A stretch of 9,308 nucleotides of DNA from Brevundimonas sp. (GTDB lineage: Bacteria; Pseudomonadota; Alphaproteobacteria; Caulobacterales; Caulobacteraceae). A model generated the notes under the pieces. The model was not told where the DNA came from. It worked only from the letters and a program-made list of their open reading frames with translations, and made no database searches. The number at the start of each line of letters is the position of its first letter. Position 1 is the stretch's first letter. The position numbers and the translations under genes are program-made. Below are positions 5,765 to 9,308 of this stretch, one piece after another. The DNA is taken from NCBI RefSeq assembly GCF_031082345.1, contig NZ_JAVHLH010000096.1, positions 1 through 9,308 on the forward strand, read 5' to 3'.

Positions 5765-7042
5765 ATGAAAGAGACCAAGACGGCCTCGGGCACCCCCGAG
5801 GCGCGCGCCGCCATGCATGAAATGATGGCGGCGTTCGAGGCGTTCAAAGGGGCCAATGACGCCCGGCTGGACGAGATCGAGAAGAAGGCCTCGGCCGATG
5901 CGCTGCTGGAGGAGAAGGTGGCGCGGATCGACCAGGCGGTGAGCAGCGCCCAGGCGCGGCTGGATCGGGTGGTCAGCGAGGGGCGGAGGCCCGGACTCAG
6001 TGGTGAGGCGTCGTCGTCGGGACGCGGTGCGTCCCTCCTCCACCCCTCCACCGCTTCGCGGTCCCCTTCCCCATTCCATGGGGAGGAGAAAAGCGCGTTC
6101 GACGGGTATCTGAAGACCGGGCAGTCGTTCGGGCTGGAGCTGAAGGCGGGGCTGTCGACGGCGTCGAACTCGGCCGGCTATGTCGTGCCGGAACAGACCG
6201 AGCGGGCCATCGAACGGCGGCTGATGGCCGGGTCGCCGATGCGTGAGATCGCCAGCGTCCGCACCGTCGGCGCCGGCGTGTTCCGCAAGCCTGTGTCGAC
6301 GGCCGGTCTGGCCTCGGGCTGGGTGGCCGAGACGGCGGCGCGGCCGGAGACGGATCCGGCGACTCTGGCCCTGCTGGAGTTTCCGTCGGCCGATCTGTAT
6401 GCCAGCCCGGCGGCCACCCAGAGCCTGCTGGACGACGCCCTGATCGACCTCGACGAATGGCTGGCGTCTGAGGTCGAGGACGCCTTCGCGGCGCAGGAGA
6501 CGACGGCCTTCGTCACCGGCGACGGCGTCAACAAGCCCAAGGGGTTCCTGAGCTACGACATCGTGGCCGAGAGCGCCCACGAGTGGGGCAAGATCGGCTA
6601 TGTCGCCTCGGGCGCCGCGGGGGCGTTCGCGCCGTCCAGCCCGACCGACCGGCTGATCGACCTGGTCTATGCGCCGAAGGCCCGGTACCGGCCGAACGGC
6701 CGCTTCGTGATGAACCGGAAGACGGTCTCGGCGGTGCGCAAGTTCAAGGACAGCGACGGGGCCTATATCTGGCAGCCGGCGCAGCGGCCGGGAGAGACCG
6801 CCAGCCTGCTGGGCTATGCGGTGACCGAGATCGAGACCATGCCCGACGTGGGCGCGGACGCGGCGGCCATCGCCTTCGGCGACTTCCAGCGCGGCTATCT
6901 GATCGTTGATCGGGCCGGGGTGCGGGTGCTGAGGGACCCGTATTCGGCCAAGCCCTATGTGCTGTTCTACACCACCAAACGGGTCGGCGGCGGGGTTCAG
7001 AATTTCGACGCCATCAAGGTGATGAAGTTCGCGGCGACGTAG
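5765..7042 (+). CDS. Major capsid protein, HK97 fold (GTA g5)
   Basis: This main shell protein of the particle head has 425 residues. Residues 1-72 are the helical scaffold (delta) region removed by the protease: HEMMAAFEAFKGANDARLDEI is characteristic of GTA capsids. The mature HK97-fold part begins around SAFDGYLKTG (110-119) and continues through LSTASNSAGYVVPEQ, GWVAETAARPETDPATLA, ETTAFVTGDGVNKPKGFLSY, RFVMNRKTVSAVRKFKD, GYAVTEIETMPDVGADA and PYVLFYTTKRVGGGVQNFDA near the C-terminus. Between the two parts is an unusual Ser/Pro-rich linker (about 81-107) encoded by a palindromic repeat element (6035-6088). The reading frame stays open through it. The RBS is GGAG at 5756-5759. The gene is separated from the protease by an antisense two-gene insertion, so it may need read-through or its own promoter. 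Confidence 0.96.
   Translation: MKETKTASGTPEARAAMHEMMAAFEAFKGANDARLDEIEKKASADALLEEKVARIDQAVSSAQARLDRVVSEGRRPGLSGEASSSGRGASLLHPSTASRSPSPFHGEEKSAFDGYLKTGQSFGLELKAGLSTASNSAGYVVPEQTERAIERRLMAGSPMREIASVRTVGAGVFRKPVSTAGLASGWVAETAARPETDPATLALLEFPSADLYASPAATQSLLDDALIDLDEWLASEVEDAFAAQETTAFVTGDGVNKPKGFLSYDIVAESAHEWGKIGYVASGAAGAFAPSSPTDRLIDLVYAPKARYRPNGRFVMNRKTVSAVRKFKDSDGAYIWQPAQRPGETASLLGYAVTEIETMPDVGADAAAIAFGDFQRGYLIVDRAGVRVLRDPYSAKPYVLFYTTKRVGGGVQNFDAIKVMKFAAT
6035..6088. repeat. Palindromic repeat-like element inside the capsid gene
   Basis: The outer arms CTCCTCC (6035-6041) and GGAGGAG (6082-6088) are perfect inverted repeats. Between them are two further perfect hairpins: ACCGC-TTC-GCGGT (6050-6062) and CCCCAT-TCC-ATGGGG (6069-6083). 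This three-stem, C-rich layout resembles the dispersed palindromic elements common in Caulobacterales intergenic DNA. Here it is read in frame as LLHPSTASRSPSPFHGEE in the capsid linker. Confidence 0.65.
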
Positions 7043-7059
7043 CAAGGACCGAGAGACGC

Positions 7060-7090
7060 GGGGCGAGGGGCGAGGGGCGAGGGGCGAGGG
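7060..7090 (+). repeat. Heptamer tandem array, (GGGGCGA)x4 plus GGG
   Basis: Four exact copies of GGGGCGA begin 17 bases after the capsid stop. The array is an imperfect inverted repeat of the C-rich array at 7172-7199. A transcript could fold into a stem of about 25-28 bp with two or three mismatches. Confidence 0.85.
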
Positions 7091-7103
7091 ATTCATCGCT
7101 CGC

Positions 7104-7137
7104 TCCGACCCCCGCGTGAATCCGACCCCCGCGTGAA
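7104..7137 (+). repeat. 17-base direct tandem repeat, two copies
   Basis: TCCGACCCCCGCGTGAA occurs twice head to tail with no spacer. The flanking GGATTCA (7089-7095) and TGAATCC (7117-7123) also form an inverted repeat. It sits in the loop between the two heptamer arrays. Confidence 0.85.
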
Positions 7138-7171
7138 ATTGGTGACGGTTGAGTGTGAAACGCGCGGGCTT

Positions 7172-7199
7172 CGACCCTCGTCCCTCGACCCTCGCCCCT
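7172..7199 (+). repeat. Degenerate heptamer array, four CGNCCCT units
   Basis: The units are CGACCCT, CGTCCCT, CGACCCT and CGCCCCT. Together they are the near reverse complement of the array at 7060-7090, ending 22 bases before the adaptor gene. This fills the otherwise non-coding gap 7043-7221; I see no gene in it. Confidence 0.8.
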
Positions 7200-7221
7200 G
7201 TCGAGCAAAGCGAGGTTTCCC

Positions 7222-7488
7222 ATGACCGCACCCGTCCTGCTGGCGGAGGCGAAGCTGTTCCTGCGCGTCGAGCATGACGCCGAGGATGCGCTGATCCAGA
7301 CCCTGATCGATGCGGCCCGGGCGAGGGTCGAGGGCGACGTGGGGTTGACGCTGGAGTCGACTTCGCCGGCGCCGCTGCGCCTGGCGGTGCTGATGCTGGT
7401 CCTGAGCACCTATGAGCGCGGCGACCGGGACATGTCCCTTCAGCCGGTCGAGGCCTGGATCGCCCCCTATCGCGGGGTGCGGCTGTGA
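7222..7488 (+). CDS. Head-tail connector / adaptor, phage gp6-like (GTA g6)
   Basis: The adaptor ring binds under the portal and links the head to the tail. This 88-residue protein begins LLAEAKLFLRVEHDAEDALIQTLIDAARARVEGDVGLTL, the helical pattern of the HK97 gp6/YqbG-type connector family. It continues with LRLAVLMLVLSTYERGDRD and ends PVEAWIAPYRGVRL, a C-terminal motif usual in connectors. The protein is compact, about the size of HK97-type connectors. The ATG at 7222 has GAGG (7212-7215) 6 bases upstream. The stop overlaps the next start (GTGA). It is the first gene after the repeat-rich gap, and its position after the capsid fits RcGTA order. Confidence 0.85.
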   Translation: MTAPVLLAEAKLFLRVEHDAEDALIQTLIDAARARVEGDVGLTLESTSPAPLRLAVLMLVLSTYERGDRDMSLQPVEAWIAPYRGVRL

Positions 7489-7778
7489 GGGTGCTGGCCG
7501 AACTGTTCGAGGGGACCGAAAGCCTGACGCCCTACGGCGGTCGGGCGGTGAGCTGGGAGCCGGTCGGATCGGCCTGGCTGAAGACGGGCCCGCGTCGGCT
7601 GCGGGATAGGAGCGAACCGGGCGGGACCCGCGTCCTTGAGACCATGACGGCCGAGGCGCGCGCCGACGCGCGGCTGTCATCGGGCGGGGTGCTGAGGTTC
7701 GGCGGGGCCGACTGGCGCATCCGCTCAAGCGAGACCGTCGGCGGGCAGGCCATTCTCAATCTGGAGCGGGTGTCATGA
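7485..7778 (+). CDS. Head closure / stopper protein, phage head-tail adaptor family (GTA g7)
   Basis: This 97-residue protein matches the SPP1 gp16 / HK97 gp7-like head-closure family that seals the connector and keeps DNA inside the head. Supporting segments are LAELFEGTESLTPYGGRAVSW, SAWLKTGPRRLRDRSEPGGTRVLETMTAEARADARLSSGGVLRFGGADWRIRSS (quoted here as a guide to residues 29-81), and ILNLERV at the end. The pattern of a small beta-barrel with a W-R-I-R-S strand and a final LNLERV is typical. Translation starts at GTG 7485 within the GTGA overlap with g6. Its own stop overlaps the g8 ATG (ATGA). Confidence 0.82.
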   Translation: MRVLAELFEGTESLTPYGGRAVSWEPVGSAWLKTGPRRLRDRSEPGGTRVLETMTAEARADARLSSGGVLRFGGADWRIRSSETVGGQAILNLERVS

Positions 7779-8179
7779 GCCACGAACTGGCGCTGCAGAA
7801 GGCGCTGATCGCGCATCTGGCCGGCGATGCGGGCCTGGCCGCCCTGCTGGGCGATCCGCCGAGGATCTGGGATGCCCCGCCGGATCGGCCGACGCTGCCG
7901 TACCTGATGATCGGACGATCGGAGAGCCGTCCGGTGGCGGCCGACGGAGGCGGCGTCGAACACGCCCTGACGCTGACGGTGGTGTCGCAGTTTCGCGGAA
8001 CCGAGGAGGCCAAGGCCGTGCTGGCGGCCTTGCGGCTGAGCCTCAGCGACGCGGTTCTGGCGGCCGACGGCGTGCGGACGGTCAGCCTGAGGCCGGCGTT
8101 CGCGGACGTCTATCCGGCCCCGGACGGGCAGAGAACATTTGCGGTGCTGCGGGTGCGCGCCGTCACGGAGGAGGACTGA
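7775..8179 (+). CDS. Tail terminator, DUF3168 family (GTA g8)
   Basis: This 134-residue protein is expected to form the ring that ends tail-tube growth and joins tail to head. The DUF3168 pattern is visible: LQKALIAHLAGDAGLAALLG at the start, then PRIWDAPPDRPTLPYLMIG, the HALTLTVVSQFRGTEEAKAV strand-helix, and a C-terminal TFAVLRVRAVTEED. The ATG overlaps the stopper stop (ATGA). The strong GGAGGAGG sequence at 8167-8174, in its last codons, serves the next gene. The family assignment is confident, and the role follows from the RcGTA structure. Confidence 0.9.
   Translation: MSHELALQKALIAHLAGDAGLAALLGDPPRIWDAPPDRPTLPYLMIGRSESRPVAADGGGVEHALTLTVVSQFRGTEEAKAVLAALRLSLSDAVLAADGVRTVSLRPAFADVYPAPDGQRTFAVLRVRAVTEED
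8167..8174 (+). promoter_or_regulatory. Strong ribosome binding site of the tail tube gene
   Basis: GGAGGAGG lies 6 bases before the ATG at 8181, the strongest Shine-Dalgarno in the window. It fits the high copy number expected of a tail tube protein. Confidence 0.8.
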
Positions 8180-8180
8180 C

Positions 8181-8591
8181 ATGGCGGCGCAACGCGGCAA
8201 GGACATCCTGTTGAAGATGGAGAGCACGCCGGGCGTGTTCACGACCGTCGCCGGCCTGAGGGCGCGTACGATCTCCCTGAATGCGCGGACGGTGGACGCG
8301 ACCGACGGCGACAGCGCCGGGCGATGGCGGGAGCTGCTAGGCGGCGCCGGCGTCAAGTCGGCGGCGGTGGCCGGGCAGGGCATCTTTCGGGACGCGGCCT
8401 CGGATGCGTTGATCCGCGAGGCCTTCTTCGACCAGGCGGCGCGGACGTGGCGGTTGATCGTGCCGGATTTCGGCACGCTGGAGGGACCCTTCCTCGTCGC
8501 CGCCCTGGAATACGCCGGCGAGCACGAGGGCGAGGCGACCTTCGCCATCAGCCTGGCGAGCGCGGGCGAGGTGACGTTCGGGGCGGCCTGA
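8181..8591 (+). CDS. Major tail tube protein (GTA g9, TP901-1-like)
   Basis: This 136-residue protein stacks as hexameric rings to make the tail tube. The diagnostic sequence is AAQRGKDILLKMESTPGVFTTVAGLRARTISLNARTVDATDGDSAGRWRELL at the N-terminus (residues 2-53), the TP901-1/GTA tail tube signature. GVKSAAVAGQGIF, LIVPDFGTLEGPFLVAALEYAGEHEGEATFAISLASAG and EVTFGA follow. ATG 8181 is preceded by the strong GGAGGAGG. A longer in-frame start upstream is excluded because it lies inside g8 in another frame without an RBS. The g8 stop is one base upstream. The g9 stop shares its A with the g10 start (TGATG). Confidence 0.93.
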   Translation: MAAQRGKDILLKMESTPGVFTTVAGLRARTISLNARTVDATDGDSAGRWRELLGGAGVKSAAVAGQGIFRDAASDALIREAFFDQAARTWRLIVPDFGTLEGPFLVAALEYAGEHEGEATFAISLASAGEVTFGAA

Positions 8592-8884
8592 TGGACGCCA
8601 ACGGAGCCAGGGGCGAGGTGGTCGCATCGCTGGCGGGGGTGGAGCGGCGCCTGTGCCTGACCCTGGGGGCGCTGGCGGAGATGGAGACGGCGCTGGGATG
8701 TGATGGCCTGGCGGGTCTGGCGGAGCGGATGCGGGCCTTGTCCGCGCGGGACCTGACCACGGTTCTCGCCGCGCTGCTGAGAGGCGGCGGCGAACAGGAT
8801 CTGGCGAACGCGCTCGGCGAAGCGGCGGTCGATCCGCGCGAGGCGGCAGAGGCGGTGGCGAAAGCCTTCGCGGCCGCGGCGTGA
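8591..8884 (+). CDS. GTA g10 family protein (gene transfer agent family)
   Basis: This 97-residue protein follows the tail tube gene and carries the GTA-gp10 pattern: NGARGEVVASLAGVERRLCLTLGALAEMETALGCDGLAGLAERM (about 4-47). The basic-hydrophobic strand, L-x-L-G-A-L-A-E-x-E-x-A-L motif and following helix are those of this family. The C-terminal half is helical and alanine-rich. In siphoviruses this slot holds tail assembly chaperones, so a role in guiding tail assembly around the tape measure is likely but inferred. The TGATG overlap with g9 and GTGA overlap with g10.1 imply coupled translation. Confidence 0.88.
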   Translation: MDANGARGEVVASLAGVERRLCLTLGALAEMETALGCDGLAGLAERMRALSARDLTTVLAALLRGGGEQDLANALGEAAVDPREAAEAVAKAFAAAA

Positions 8885-9060
8885 AGACGCCGTGGGGGTC
8901 GATGATGCGCGACGCCGCACGGGCGGGCGTGGCGCCGGCGGATTTCTGGCGTCTGTCCCTGAAGGAATGGCGACTGCTGACCGAGGCGCCGGTCGAGGGC
9001 CTGCCTCTGGGGCGGCGGGAGTTCGAGCGAATGGCGGAGGCGTGGCCGGATGACGGATGA
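8881..9060 (+). CDS. Phage tail assembly chaperone, small (GTA g10.1)
   Basis: This 59-residue protein has the typical pattern of the small GTA tail assembly chaperone: MKTPWGSMMRDAARAGVAPADFWRLSLKEWRLL (1-33), then LGRREFERMAEAWPDD at the end. The P-x-x-F-W-x-L-S-L-x-E-W-R motif is the hallmark. The start GTG 8881 overlaps the g10 stop (GTGA). In-frame ATG codons at 8902 and 8905 would remove the conserved PWG, so the GTG is preferred. The end overlaps the start of the tape measure gene by 11 bases. Confidence 0.9.
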   Translation: MKTPWGSMMRDAARAGVAPADFWRLSLKEWRLLTEAPVEGLPLGRREFERMAEAWPDDG

Positions 9061-9308
9061 ACTGGAAGCGGCCGGTCTCGACACCGTGCCTCGGCGGGCG
9101 GCCGAGGCGGCGGCCGCGCTGGAAGGGCTCAAGGAGCCGGCGGAACGGGCGGCGGCCTCGATCGAAGCGGCGTTCGACCGCGCCGGAGCCAGCCTGACAC
9201 GTTCGCTGGCGCGGGCCGCCGCCGATGGGGAGATCTCGCTGGCCGAACTCGCCCGCGGGGTGCTCGCCGCGATCAACGCCGCCGCGGGCGGGGCGGCGGG
9301 CGGCCTGG
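9050..9308 (+). CDS. Tail tape measure protein, N-terminal part (GTA g11, runs off window)
   Basis: The tape measure sets tail length and fills the tail tube. Only the first 86 residues are in the window. They are alanine-rich and helical, with AGLDTVPRRAAEAAAALEGL, ASIEAAFDRAGASLTRSLARAAADGEISLAELARGVLAAINAA (about 36-78). That last block is the F-x-x-A-G-x-S-L-x-x-x-L-x-R-A-A-x-x-G-E-x-S-x-x-x-L-A motif typical of GTA and lambda-type tape measures. The ATG at 9050 overlaps the g10.1 end, which fits the coupled layout. The GTA tape measure is usually short. Its length cannot be judged here. Confidence 0.85.
   Translation, partial: MTDELEAAGLDTVPRRAAEAAAALEGLKEPAERAAASIEAAFDRAGASLTRSLARAAADGEISLAELARGVLAAINAAAGGAAGGL

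Noticed and set aside
7060..7199. Possible CRISPR-like array
   Set aside because: The repeat units are only 7 or 17 bases with no unique spacers and no cas genes nearby.
7532..8920. Minus-strand open frame of 462 codons across the g7-g10 region
   Set aside because: It runs antisense to several well-supported tail genes and shows no recognisable family.
2469..9308. Intact prophage
   Set aside because: The capsid, tail tube, g10 and g10.1 patterns match the GTA family. No integrase, repressor, replication gene or attachment site is visible, and the terminase is not next to the portal. The window ends early, so this is a judgement and not a proof.

Overview
The window is GC-rich, with strong third-position G/C bias. 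Its gene content points to an alphaproteobacterium of the Caulobacterales, with Brevundimonas or Caulobacter the best guess. It carries the left part of a gene transfer agent (GTA) structural cluster of the Rhodobacter capsulatus RcGTA type. To its left are two ordinary chromosomal genes. No integrase, terminase, replication gene, tRNA or rRNA is visible.

Layout. 1-1642 (minus): an ABC-F (Uup-like) ATPase, cut by the window edge. 1738-2217 (plus): a YcgN-family cysteine-cluster protein, divergent from it. 2218-2468: the only AT-rich intergenic island, holding a near-consensus IHF site and then a GC-rich leader with three potential stem-loops. This is the probable control region of the GTA operon. 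2469-4365: portal (g3), a small membrane/coiled-coil protein (g3.5-like) and prohead protease (g4), with overlapping start/stop codons. 4362-5649 (minus): two antisense genes, a small cysteine-rich lipoprotein and an unrecognised protein with a C-terminal membrane hairpin, lying between protease and capsid. 5765-7042: HK97-fold major capsid (g5), with a palindromic repeat element embedded in frame. 7043-7221: a repeat-rich gap. 7222-9308: adaptor (g6), stopper (g7), tail terminator (g8), tail tube (g9), g10, tail assembly chaperone (g10.1) and the start of the tape measure (g11). All but one of the junctions from g6 to g11 overlap by a few bases, and the exception is a 1-base gap.

How the genes work together. 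The protease matures the HK97-type capsid. The portal forms the head vertex. g6 and g7 close the head. g8 caps the tail tube built from g9, and g10/g10.1/g11 set tail assembly and length. In a GTA such particles package random host DNA. The large terminase normally found just before the portal is not there, so packaging must rely on a gene elsewhere.

Points most worth a second look: the antisense two-gene insertion splitting protease from capsid; the in-frame palindromic repeat in the capsid linker; the inverted heptamer array between capsid and adaptor; the IHF-like site with structured leader; and the missing terminase. Family names come from recognising conserved sequence patterns by eye. 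No database search was run.
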